Shown here piece by piece: positions 36,781 to 43,877 of a stretch of 64,000 bases of DNA. The notes beneath the pieces are model-generated. The model did not search any database. It had not been told where the DNA came from and saw only the letters and a program-made list of their open reading frames with translations. Within the stretch, counting starts at the first letter, position 1. Each line of letters opens with the position of its first letter. The DNA is from Sphingomonas palmae. Its GTDB lineage: Bacteria > Pseudomonadota > Alphaproteobacteria > Sphingomonadales > Sphingomonadaceae. The translations under genes were made by a program, and so were the position numbers. The stretch is from assembly GCF_900109565.1 (NCBI RefSeq), contig NZ_FNZZ01000004.1, positions 124,001 to 188,000 of the forward strand, given 5' to 3'.

Positions 36781-37446
36781 TCAGCCGATCTGGCGAACGG
36801 CGCTGGCAGGAATTTCGCCCAGACCCGGTGCGGTCAGCACGGTCTGGCCGGTGGCGGTGGAAACGGACTGGACCGGCGCCCAGACGAGGTTGGTGGCGGA
36901 CACGAACTGCCCGCCGTTCGACGCCGCGACGCTGACGGTGAACGGTCCTGAGCCCGCATCCTCGCCGGCGTCGGTCTTGCCGTTCCAGTCGTAGCTGATG
37001 GTGCCGCCGGTCTGCGGCCCAAGCGACAGGTTCTTCAGCACCATGCCGTTCGCGTCGGTGATCGTGACGCCGACGTCGCTCGCCGCGCCGCCCAGCTCGA
37101 TCGCGCCCGCGACCCCGCCGGTCGTGCGCGCGTAGGCGGTCGTGCCCGGCGTCAGCACGGTCTTTCCGATATAGCTGACCGCGTCGGCGGTCGTCGTCGC
37201 GCCGAGCTTGTCCGAGATCGCCTGCAGCGTCGTCGACATCTGCGTGATGCCGGCCAGCGAGGAGAATTGCGCCATCTGCGCAACCATCTGCGTGTTGTCG
37301 ACCGGGTTGAACGGATCCTGGTTCTTCATCTGCGCGGTCATCAGCTTCAGGAAGTCGCCCTGGTCGAGCGTCGTCTTCGCGCCGGTCAGCGCCTTGTTGG
37401 CGCTGGTCGCGACGGCGGTGCCGGTGGTGTTGGTGATCGTTGTCAT
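36781..37446 (-). CDS. flgD: Flagellar hook-capping protein FlgD
   Basis: A 221-residue hook scaffold. The conserved N-terminal part contains LDQGDFLKLMTAQMKNQDPF followed by VDNTQMVAQMAQFSSLAGI, the export and cap region. The C-terminal half has a FlgD tudor/Ig-like fold (SLGPQTGGTISYDWNGKTDAG). It caps the growing hook and is discarded later. It follows flgC by two bases. Confidence 0.94.
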   Translation of the reverse strand: MTTITNTTGTAVATSANKALTGAKTTLDQGDFLKLMTAQMKNQDPFNPVDNTQMVAQMAQFSSLAGITQMSTTLQAISDKLGATTTADAVSYIGKTVLTPGTTAYARTTGGVAGAIELGGAASDVGVTITDANGMVLKNLSLGPQTGGTISYDWNGKTDAGEDAGSGPFTVSVAASNGGQFVSATNLVWAPVQSVSTATGQTVLTAPGLGEIPASAVRQIG

Positions 37447-37448
37447 CG

Positions 37449-37856
37449 TCAGCGACCCAGCTTGAGGGTGTCGATGATGAGCGACTTGGCAGTCTGCATC
37501 ACCTCGACGTTGTTCTGGTAGGTGCGCGCCGATTCCATCATGTCGACGAGCTCGCGCGATTCATCGACCGCGGCCTCGAACACGTTGCCGTCCTTGTCGG
37601 CCATCGGGTTGGCGGGGTCGTAGCGCTTCGTCGGCGTCTCGCCCGCGGTGACGATGCGCTCGACATCGACCGTCGAAAGACCTGACGCGGCGTCGAAGCT
37701 GGTGCGGAACACGGGCTTGATCGTCTTGTAGGCGGCATCGGCCGACCCGGCGACGTTGCCGGCGTTCGCCAGGTTCGAGGCGCTGGTGTTCATTCGCGTC
37801 AGCTGCGCGGACATCGCGCGGCCGGCGGTCTGGAAGATGGTGACGGGTGTGCTCAC
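37449..37856 (-). CDS. flgC: Flagellar proximal rod protein FlgC
   Basis: A 135-residue rod subunit of standard length. It contains AMSAQLTRMNTSASNLANAGNV, the rod-protein motif, and a C-terminal segment VDMMESARTYQNNVEVMQTAKSL that closes the coiled-coil pair. The block RYDPANPMADKDGNVFEAAVD is characteristic of FlgC. It follows flgB by four bases in the same transcript. Confidence 0.95.
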   Translation of the reverse strand: MSTPVTIFQTAGRAMSAQLTRMNTSASNLANAGNVAGSADAAYKTIKPVFRTSFDAASGLSTVDVERIVTAGETPTKRYDPANPMADKDGNVFEAAVDESRELVDMMESARTYQNNVEVMQTAKSLIIDTLKLGR

Positions 37857-37860
37857 GTGC

Positions 37861-38211
37861 TTATTCCCCCTTCAGCGCGCGGGTGATCTGGCCGATGCGC
37901 CCGTTCAGGAACGACAGCGTCGTCTGATACTGAACCGCGTTTTCGGCGAAGGCGGTCTGTTCCGAGGCGAGTTCGACCGTGTTGCCGTCCATGCTCGGCT
38001 GGCTTGGCACGCGGTACTTGGTTTGCGCGGTGATGCCCGCGTCGACGTTGCCGGTCGCGGTCGCGCTCGCCAGCGCCGACTTCCAGTCGACGTCGCGCGC
38101 CTTGAAGCCCGGTGTCGAGGCGTTGGCGATGTTGGACGCGAGCACGCCCATGCGCTGCGCCCGCACCTCCAGCGCCGATCCGTGTACCCCGAACAGACTG
38201 TCGCCAGCCAT
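37861..38211 (-). CDS. flgB: Flagellar proximal rod protein FlgB
   Basis: A 116-residue rod subunit. The N-terminus GSALEVRAQRMGVLASNIAN carries the axial-protein signature, followed by ASTPGFKARDVDW; the C-terminus ENAVQYQTTLSFLNGRIGQIT completes it. The open frame runs on to 39138, but the ATG at 38211 is clearly the start: AGGAGG lies nine bases upstream and the product length is that of FlgB. It is the first gene of the flgBCDEFGHIJKL operon behind the sigma-54 promoter at 38260. Confidence 0.96.
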   Translation of the reverse strand: MAGDSLFGVHGSALEVRAQRMGVLASNIANASTPGFKARDVDWKSALASATATGNVDAGITAQTKYRVPSQPSMDGNTVELASEQTAFAENAVQYQTTLSFLNGRIGQITRALKGE

Positions 38212-38259
38212 GTTTACTGCCTCCTGCGATGCGCCGAACGAGGCGCTCGCGGGAACATC

Positions 38260-38275
38260 AGCAAGGCGCGTGCCA
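38260..38275 (-). promoter_or_regulatory. Sigma-54 promoter of the flg operon
   Basis: On the minus strand TGGCACGCGCCTTGCT is a perfect match to TGGCACG-N4-TTGCW with correct GG/GC spacing. Transcription would start near 38249, leaving a ~38-base leader with the flgB ribosome site. The downstream bases GAT extend the similarity shared with the promoters at 40854 and 53550. Confidence 0.9.
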
Positions 38276-38329
38276 GTTTTTCCGGCTACAGCGCGTGAAC
38301 TGCGATGCCCGGTCTTCGCCGTGGGCAGG

Positions 38330-38386
38330 CGGCAAAGCCTTGCCGGTTGCCGGCAATCGCCCTTGCCGCCCCCGGCAGTGCCGGTA
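38330..38386. promoter_or_regulatory. Inverted-repeat array between divergent sigma-54 promoters
   Basis: This 57-base block is packed with GGCAA/TTGCC half-sites: CGGCAA (38330-38335), TTGCCGG (38340-38346), the perfect palindrome TTGCCGGCAA (38347-38356), TTGCCG (38363-38368), then CCGGCAGTGCCGG. The halves form several overlapping inverted repeats. It lies 55-110 bases from both the flgB promoter and the divergent promoter at 38431, the usual distance for enhancer sites of sigma-54 activators. The activator encoded at 46633 is the natural candidate. Binding itself is inferred. Confidence 0.65.
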
Positions 38387-38430
38387 GCCTGGCGCGCATT
38401 TGCCGAGCGTGTCGCGCTGCCGGACGCACT

Positions 38431-38446
38431 TGGCCCGCGCCTTGCA
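38431..38446 (+). promoter_or_regulatory. Sigma-54 promoter of the second stator-like operon
   Basis: TGGCCCGCGCCTTGCA differs from TGGCACG-N4-TTGCW at a single base, with the right spacing between the GG and GC pairs. It lies 12 bases before the ATG at 38459, so transcription would begin close to or at the start codon, giving a very short or leaderless message unless an alternative start is used. Confidence 0.78.
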
Positions 38447-38458
38447 CAGGCGAGCGCG

Positions 38459-39121
38459 ATGACACCCGGCACCTTTCTCGACCCGCTGGCACTCGCCATC
38501 GTGATCGGCGGCACCGCGCTCGCCACCGCGCTGCGCACACCGTTCGCCGACCTTCGGCGCGCGGTCGCGGCGCTCGGCGTGCTGACGCGGCGACGCTTTT
38601 CCGCCACCTCCTTGCTCGAACAGATCACCGCGCAGGACCGTATCGCCAGGCGGCACGGCGCGATGGCGCTCGACCGCAGCGTCATCGCCGACGCCGATGT
38701 CGCCGCAGGAATCGCGGGCGTGGTCGACGGCCTCGCGCCGGAGGTGATCGCGGCCGAGCTCGACGCGCGCCGCCGCGCGCGGATCGAGCGCCATCTCGCC
38801 GCCGCCGATTGCTGGGCGGGTGCGGCGGAGGCAGCGCCGGCGATGGGGATGGTCGGGACGATCGTGGGGCTGGTCGTCATGTTCACGCGGATGAGCGATC
38901 CCGCCGCGATCGGCGGGGCGATGGCGATTGCGCTGCTCGCCACGCTGTACGGCGCGCTGGTCGCCAATCTGATCGCCCTGCCGATCGCCGCGCGGCTTCG
39001 CGCCGCGGCGCGGGTCGAGGCGGCCGAGCGGCAGCGGCTGGTCGCGCCACTGGTCGCGCTTGCCGTGCGCGAGGCACCGCGCGCGAGCGGCGTCACCGCG
39101 ATCCGGGCGAATGCGGCGTGA
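38459..39121 (+). CDS. Compact MotA/TolQ/ExbB-family stator-like protein
   Basis: A 220-residue membrane protein related to MotA. FLDPLALAIVIGGTALATAL (residues ~6-25) matches MotA TM2, and EAAPAMGMVGTIVGLVV (124-140) with IGGAMAIALLATLYGALVAN (151-170) matches TM3-4, including the conserved proline at 127. The first MotA helix is missing: the start at 38459 lies just after the sigma-54 promoter, and the open frame further upstream is not hydrophobic. The cytoplasmic loop is short and Arg-rich. Together with the MotB-like protein that follows, it probably forms an ion-channel stator alternative to MotA/MotB. A PomA-like or TolQ-like role elsewhere in the envelope cannot be excluded. Confidence 0.8.
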   Translation: MTPGTFLDPLALAIVIGGTALATALRTPFADLRRAVAALGVLTRRRFSATSLLEQITAQDRIARRHGAMALDRSVIADADVAAGIAGVVDGLAPEVIAAELDARRRARIERHLAAADCWAGAAEAAPAMGMVGTIVGLVVMFTRMSDPAAIGGAMAIALLATLYGALVANLIALPIAARLRAAARVEAAERQRLVAPLVALAVREAPRASGVTAIRANAA

Positions 39122-39660
39122 GCGTGCAGATGTCTCAAACGGCATTCGACGACGAACTTTCCGAGCTCACGCCGTCGCGCCCGTTGTGGCTGATGACGCT
39201 CGCCGATCTGGCGCTGCTGCTGGTCGGCTTTTTCGTGCTGCTCGAGGCCAATCGGCAGCTCGACCCGCGCGTGATCGCGCGTGCGGTGTCGGCCGGGCTG
39301 GGCGTCGAGCCGCCACCACTCGCGGTCGCGGCGCAGATCGTGCCCGGGTTCGAGCGCGGTTCGGCGCGCGTGCCGACCGACACAAACGCGCTCGTCGCCT
39401 GGGCGCGAACCGAACTCCGCGATCCGCGCGTCGCCTTGCGCGTGAGCGGCGCGACCGACGACAGCACGAGCGACGTCGACCCTGCCACCGGCAGCGCCGC
39501 GCTGCTCGCGACCGACCGTGCGCGCGCGGTCGCCGCTGCGCTGTCAGCGGCCGGCGTACCGATCGAGCGCACGCAAATCTCCAACGCTGACGCAGGGACT
39601 CGCCCCGCACGCCAGGTCCTCATCACGCTCGCCTTCGTCGGCGAGGAAGGAACACGATGA
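39118..39660 (+). CDS. Compact MotB-like OmpA-domain protein
   Basis: A 180-residue protein with one transmembrane helix, PLWLMTLADLALLLVGFF, in which Asp30 takes the place of the essential MotB aspartate. The C-terminal ~90 residues resemble a shortened OmpA-like peptidoglycan-binding domain (ALRVSGATDDSTSD, then LLATDRARAVAAALSAAGV). A GTG at 39118 overlaps the upstream stop as GTGA; the ATG at 39130 is an alternative giving 176 residues. It is the expected partner of the MotA-like protein and lies directly before flgA, overlapping it by four bases. Confidence 0.8.
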   Translation: MSVQMSQTAFDDELSELTPSRPLWLMTLADLALLLVGFFVLLEANRQLDPRVIARAVSAGLGVEPPPLAVAAQIVPGFERGSARVPTDTNALVAWARTELRDPRVALRVSGATDDSTSDVDPATGSAALLATDRARAVAAALSAAGVPIERTQISNADAGTRPARQVLITLAFVGEEGTR

Positions 39661-40166
39661 TCATTCTCTCGCTTCTCGCCGCCGCGTCATTCCAGGACAC
39701 CGGCTCGCTCGACCGCGCCGTTGCCGCCTTCACGGCGCATCCGGTCGGTAGCGAGGGCGGCGCGCGCGCGCCGGTCGATCCCAGGCTGCGGCTGGCGCAA
39801 TGCCCGACCGTCGCGCTTTCGTGGCGCAGCGACGCGCATGACGCGGTGGTGGTGTCCTGCGCCGGTCCCGACTGGCGCATCTTCGTTCCCGTGCTCGCGC
39901 CGCCGCGCGCTGCGTCGGCAACACCGGCCGTGATGAACGCGGGCGCGGCGATGACGCCCAAGACCGCGCCGCCCGTCATCCGCCGCGGCGATCCCGTCAC
40001 GATCGAGGCGGGGTCCGAAGGCTTCTCGATCACGCGCGAGGGGGTCGCGATCGCCGATGCAGCGCCCGGTGCGCGCTTCATGGTACGCGTCGACGGCACG
40101 CCGCGTCCGGTACAGGCTGTCGCGGTCGACGCGGGCCGCGCGACGCTGCCCGGCTGGAGCGAGTGA
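39657..40166 (+). CDS. flgA: P-ring assembly chaperone FlgA
   Basis: A 169-residue periplasmic chaperone for FlgI polymerisation. A short hydrophobic N-terminus (MIILSLLAAASFQ) serves as signal peptide. VDPRLRLAQCPTVALSW is the conserved first block with its Cys. The C-terminal SAF domain shows VIRRGDPVTIEAGSEGFSITREGVAIADAAPG. ATG 39657 overlaps the previous stop as ATGA. Length is shorter than enteric FlgA (~219) but normal for alphaproteobacteria. Confidence 0.88.
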   Translation: MIILSLLAAASFQDTGSLDRAVAAFTAHPVGSEGGARAPVDPRLRLAQCPTVALSWRSDAHDAVVVSCAGPDWRIFVPVLAPPRAASATPAVMNAGAAMTPKTAPPVIRRGDPVTIEAGSEGFSITREGVAIADAAPGARFMVRVDGTPRPVQAVAVDAGRATLPGWSE

Positions 40167-40175
40167 AAAAACTCC

Positions 40176-40202
40176 TAAAGTCCTCCACGCAACGGCCGTT
40201 TC
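40176..40202 (+). promoter_or_regulatory. FliA (sigma-28) type promoter of flgM
   Basis: TAAA (40176-40179) is followed after 15 bases by GCCGTTTC (40195-40202). The family consensus is TAAA-N15-GCCGATAA, so the -35 is exact and the -10 matches at GCCG and length. It lies just past the flgA stop and 33 bases before flgM. The same arrangement recurs at 46410 and 61728, which supports it. Confidence 0.75.
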
Positions 40203-40235
40203 CCTGCATGTCAGCGACAACCAACAGGTGCGGAC

Positions 40236-40526
40236 ATGGTGGAATCGGTCAAACCGACGACGATCAAGGCAAACGATTTGCGCATCGGCGCAGTCACGCG
40301 GGTGGCGAATGCCGCGCCCCCAGTGACGACCGCGCCTGCACAGACGCCCGCCGCCGCCGCACCCACGCTCGCGCGTGTGATGGCCGCTTCCGCGCCGATG
40401 GACGTGACGCGGATCGCGCTGATCAAGGAAGCGGTCGAGAACGGGCGTTTTCCGCTCTCCCCCGCGAGCGTCGCCGACGCGCTGATCGCCGCCAAGTACG
40501 AGTGGATGTCGCATGACGCGTCGTGA
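40236..40526 (+). CDS. flgM: Anti-sigma-28 factor FlgM
   Basis: A 96-residue protein with a disordered Ala/Pro-rich N-terminal half and a C-terminal sigma-28-binding half (MDVTRIALIKEAVENGRFPLSPASVADALIAAKYEW). FlgM holds FliA inactive until it is exported through the finished hook-basal body. The gene lies between flgA and flgN as in other proteobacteria. FliA, its target, is encoded 3.3 kb downstream on the same strand. It overlaps flgN by 14 bases. Confidence 0.9.
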   Translation: MVESVKPTTIKANDLRIGAVTRVANAAPPVTTAPAQTPAAAAPTLARVMAASAPMDVTRIALIKEAVENGRFPLSPASVADALIAAKYEWMSHDAS

Positions 40527-40824
40527 TGCCCTGGTCCGCGTGATCGACGCGCTTCACGCCGAGATTTCCGCGCTGAAGACCAACGATGTCGCGGGCCTGG
40601 AACGCGCGACCAGCGGCAAGCTGCGCGCGATCGAGACGCTGCAGGCGCTGGGCGACGGTCCCGCGACGCCCGAACTGCGCGGGTTGGCGGAAGAAGCCGA
40701 CCGGCTGAACGACACCTGCCGCATCTACGTCAATCTGATGGCGGCAAATGTTCGCCGCCGCCTGCAAGTCCTGTCCGGTGACAGTGCCGGCGCCTACGGC
40801 CGCGGCAAGCTCGCCTACGCCTGA
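40513..40824 (+). CDS. flgN: FlgN-like export chaperone
   Basis: A 103-residue mostly helical protein beginning RRDALVRVIDALHAEISALKTND. It contains the coiled-coil helices expected of FlgN, including LERATSGKLRAIETLQALGDG and LMAANVRRRLQVLSGD. FlgN escorts FlgK and FlgL to the export gate. Sequence conservation in the family is low; the call rests on size, helical pattern and its place after flgM. It ends 30 bases before the next sigma-54 promoter. Confidence 0.75.
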   Translation: MTRRDALVRVIDALHAEISALKTNDVAGLERATSGKLRAIETLQALGDGPATPELRGLAEEADRLNDTCRIYVNLMAANVRRRLQVLSGDSAGAYGRGKLAYA

Positions 40825-40853
40825 CGCACGCTGCCGGGGCGCGTGAACGCGCT

Positions 40854-40869
40854 TGGCACGCCCCTTGCT
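40854..40869 (+). promoter_or_regulatory. Sigma-54 promoter before the transglycosylase-flhA unit
   Basis: TGGCACGCCCCTTGCT matches TGGCACG-N4-TTGCW exactly, 37 bases before the transglycosylase ATG. It is followed by GATC, giving the extended GGCACGNNCCTTGCTGAT core also seen at flgB and fliK. A TGCCGG half-site is at 40832-40837. Confidence 0.88.
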
Positions 40870-40906
40870 GATCGACCGGCTCGTAACAGGGCCTTTTCAG
40901 ATCAGC

Positions 40907-41785
40907 ATGACCGTTTCCGCGATCACCAGTGCGAGCCAGCGCGTCACCTCCGCGATTCAGCGGGCGTCGGCGCGCACCGGCATCAACTTCGATTACCTGA
41001 TGGGTCAGGCGAAGCTGGAAAGCGGCTTCAATGCCAACGCGCGCGCGGGCACCTCGTCGGCGACCGGGCTGTACCAGTTCATCGAACAGAGCTGGCTGGC
41101 GGTCATGAAGCAGCACGGCGGCGAGCACGGGCTCAGCTGGGCAGCCGACAGCATTCAGAAGGTCGGCGGGCGCTACGTCGTCGCCGGCGGCAACCGCCAG
41201 GCGGTGCTGGGGCTTCGCAACGATCCCGAGGTCGCCAGCCTGATGGCGGCGGAGCACGCCAGCGACAACAAGGCCGCGATCGAGGGCGCGACCGGGCGCA
41301 CCGCGACCGGCACCGACCTCTACATGGCGCACTTCCTGGGATTGGGCGGCGCCAAGCAGTTCCTGTCGGCGATGGCGAGCAATCCAGGCCGCGATGCCGC
41401 GAGCCTGTTCCCCGCCGCCGCGCGCGCCAACCGCGGTGTCTTCTATTCGAGCGATGGCAGCGCGCGGTCGCTGTCGCAGGTGTACGAGCGCTTTGCCAGC
41501 AAGCTGGGCGACGGCGCCGACGCGTCGGGCAGCGGCGTCGCCTCCACCGGCGGCCTGTCGACGATGCAGTTCGCCGCGCAGGCGCTGGGAATGGGCGACG
41601 ACGCGACGGTCGTGACCGGCGCCGGCGAGAGCGCGAGCGATGCGCTGTCATGGGCGCGTTCGACGCTCGGGCAATTGGGGGGCCAGATCAAGGGCCAGAC
41701 GGCGAGCCAAGCGTCGCTGCTGCGCCCCAGCCCCGATAATGCGCGGCTCGCCTATCTGATGCTCGCGTCGATGGGAGGCCGCTGA
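40907..41785 (+). CDS. Lytic transglycosylase-like protein in the flagellar cluster
   Basis: A 292-residue protein. The N-terminal ~130 residues are a lysozyme-like transglycosylase domain: FDYLMGQAKLESGFNANARA contains the catalytic Glu in LESGFN, and SSATGLYQFIEQSWL is the family follow-on. The C-terminal half is Ala/Ser/Gly-rich and unassigned. No Sec signal peptide is visible with the ATG at 40907; an upstream ATG at 40853 only adds the promoter region. It may therefore reach the periplasm through the flagellar export gate, as FlgJ does. It probably replaces the muramidase half missing from the 113-residue FlgJ, opening peptidoglycan for the rod. It is followed by flhA after one base. Confidence 0.82.
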   Translation: MTVSAITSASQRVTSAIQRASARTGINFDYLMGQAKLESGFNANARAGTSSATGLYQFIEQSWLAVMKQHGGEHGLSWAADSIQKVGGRYVVAGGNRQAVLGLRNDPEVASLMAAEHASDNKAAIEGATGRTATGTDLYMAHFLGLGGAKQFLSAMASNPGRDAASLFPAAARANRGVFYSSDGSARSLSQVYERFASKLGDGADASGSGVASTGGLSTMQFAAQALGMGDDATVVTGAGESASDALSWARSTLGQLGGQIKGQTASQASLLRPSPDNARLAYLMLASMGGR

Positions 41786-41786
41786 C

Positions 41787-43877
41787 ATGAAGCTGCTCGC
41801 CAACGCGCGCCAAGCGGCGCTACCCGCCGCGATCCTGCTGCTCGTCGTGCTGATGGTGGTGCCGATCCCGGCCGCCATGCTCGACATCTTCTTCATCATG
41901 AACATCACGATCAGCCTGGCGGTGCTGATGGTCGCGCTGAACGCCGAGAAGCCGCTCGACTTCTCCGCGTTTCCGACCGTCCTGCTGTTCGCGACGCTGT
42001 TCCGGCTCGGCCTGAACGTCGCGTCGACCCGCGTCGTGCTGGTCCACGGGCACGAGGGCGAGTCAGCCGCGGGTCACGTGATCGAGGCGTTCGGCACCTT
42101 CGTGATCGGGGGCGACTATGTCGTCGGCCTGTTCGTGTTCGCGATCATCGTCATCATCAACCTGATCGTCGTCACCAAGGGCGCGGGCCGCGTGTCCGAA
42201 GTGTCGGCGCGCTTCACGCTCGACGCGCTGCCCGGCAAGCAGATGGCGATCGACGCCGACCTGAACGCCGGCCTCATCACGCCTGACGAAGCGAAGAAGC
42301 GCCGCGTCGATGTCGCGACCGAGGCCGAATTCTACGGATCGATGGACGGTTCGTCGAAGTTCGTGAAGGGCGACGCGGTCGCAGGACTCTTGATCCTCGC
42401 CGCCAACATCGTCGGCGGCCTGATCCTGGGTCCGGTCAGCCACGGGCTCGGCATCGCCAAGGCGGCGCAGACCTATACCATGCTCGCGATCGGCGACGCG
42501 CTGGTCGCGCAGGTGCCCGCGCTGCTCCTGTCGATCGCCGCCGCGTCGATCGTGACCCGCGTCAAGTCGGAGAAGGACCTGGCGGGCCAGATCGGCAGCC
42601 AGTTCGGATCGGCGCGCACCTGGACTCCGGTCGCCGCGATCCTGACTTTGCTCGGCATCCTTCCGGGCATGCCGCACCTCGTCATCCTGCCGATCGCCGC
42701 GATCGCCGGATTCGCCGCGTGGAAGCTCCACCAGATCGCCAAGCGCCCCGCCCCCGCCGAACCCGCGCCCGTCGCCGAGGCACCCGATCTGTCGAAGATC
42801 GGCTGGGACGAGGTGACCGAGGGCATGATGGTCAACCTCGATATCGGTTACGGCCTCGTCCCGCTGGTCGACGAGCGCCGCGGTGCGCCGCTGATGGCGC
42901 GGATCACCGGCGTGCGGCGCCAGCTGTCGAAAGAGCTCGGCTTCGTCGTGCCGCAGGTCCGCGTTCGCGACGACATCAACCTCGCGCCCTACACCTATCG
43001 CCTGATGCTGGGCGGCGTGTGCGTCGGCGAGGATCAGGTGTCGCCCGACGAGATGCTCGCGCTCGACACCGGCCAGGGTTTTGGTGAGCTGCTGGGCAAG
43101 AAGGCGAAGGATCCGACCTTCGGGCTTGACGCGACCTGGATCGCGCCTGGCGACGCGGATGCCGCGACCGGTCAGGGCTATCTGGTGGTCGACGCGGGCA
43201 CCGTGATCGCGACGCATCTGAACCACGCACTCGGCGCGAATTCATCCGACCTGCTGGGTGCGGACGAGGTGCAGGCGCTGCTCGATGGATTGAAGGAACG
43301 CTCGCCGCAGCTGGTCGCGTCGCTGTCGCCCAACCCGCTGCCGCTCACCACGCTGACCGCGGTGCTGCGCGCGCTGCTGGCCGAAGGCGTCACCTTGAAG
43401 GAATTCCGCCGCATTGCGGCCGCGATCTCGGCCTCGGCGCAGCACAGCGCCAATGCCGAGGAGATCGTCGAGCTGGCACGGCCGCTGCTGGGTGGCCTCA
43501 TCATCCAGAAATTGGCGGGCGTGCGCGAGCCGCTGCGCGTCATGACGCTGGAGGGTGGGCTCGAGCAATTGCTCGGGCAGGCCGTCCGCGCCGACCCGTC
43601 GCGCCGTCACGTGATCGAGCCCGATCTCGGCCGCCGCATCGTCGACGCGCTGCAGGCCGCAGCGCAGCCGATGATCGCGGAGGCGAAGCCCTTCGCACTC
43701 GTCGTCCAGCCCGCGATCCGCGTGGCTGTCCGCAAACTCGTCCGAACCGTTCTGCCGGATACCCCTGTCATGAGCTTCTTCGAAGTACCCGAGGACAAGG
43801 CCGTCGAGGTCGTCGCCGTGATCGGCGGGGCGGCACAGCCCGCGCACGTCGGCCATCAGCAGGCGCTCGCCGCATGA
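41787..43877 (+). CDS. flhA: Flagellar export gate protein FlhA
   Basis: A 696-residue export gate subunit. The N-terminal ~310 residues hold eight predicted membrane helices, with the FHIPEP-type cytoplasmic region TLDALPGKQMAIDADLNAGLI. The C-terminal domain (ring-forming, chaperone-docking) begins after ~330 with GWDEVTEGMMVNLDIGYGLVPLVD and ends in a variable tail. It forms the nonameric gate with FlhB, FliP, FliQ and FliR, encoded in the second half of the cluster. It overlaps fliA by four bases. Confidence 0.96.
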   Translation: MKLLANARQAALPAAILLLVVLMVVPIPAAMLDIFFIMNITISLAVLMVALNAEKPLDFSAFPTVLLFATLFRLGLNVASTRVVLVHGHEGESAAGHVIEAFGTFVIGGDYVVGLFVFAIIVIINLIVVTKGAGRVSEVSARFTLDALPGKQMAIDADLNAGLITPDEAKKRRVDVATEAEFYGSMDGSSKFVKGDAVAGLLILAANIVGGLILGPVSHGLGIAKAAQTYTMLAIGDALVAQVPALLLSIAAASIVTRVKSEKDLAGQIGSQFGSARTWTPVAAILTLLGILPGMPHLVILPIAAIAGFAAWKLHQIAKRPAPAEPAPVAEAPDLSKIGWDEVTEGMMVNLDIGYGLVPLVDERRGAPLMARITGVRRQLSKELGFVVPQVRVRDDINLAPYTYRLMLGGVCVGEDQVSPDEMLALDTGQGFGELLGKKAKDPTFGLDATWIAPGDADAATGQGYLVVDAGTVIATHLNHALGANSSDLLGADEVQALLDGLKERSPQLVASLSPNPLPLTTLTAVLRALLAEGVTLKEFRRIAAAISASAQHSANAEEIVELARPLLGGLIIQKLAGVREPLRVMTLEGGLEQLLGQAVRADPSRRHVIEPDLGRRIVDALQAAAQPMIAEAKPFALVVQPAIRVAVRKLVRTVLPDTPVMSFFEVPEDKAVEVVAVIGGAAQPAHVGHQQALAA

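Noticed and set aside
38390..38404. TGGCGCG-CATTTGC on the plus strand before the second stator genes
   Set aside because: Looks like a sigma-54 promoter but GG and GC are separated by nine bases instead of ten; the site at 38431 has correct spacing.
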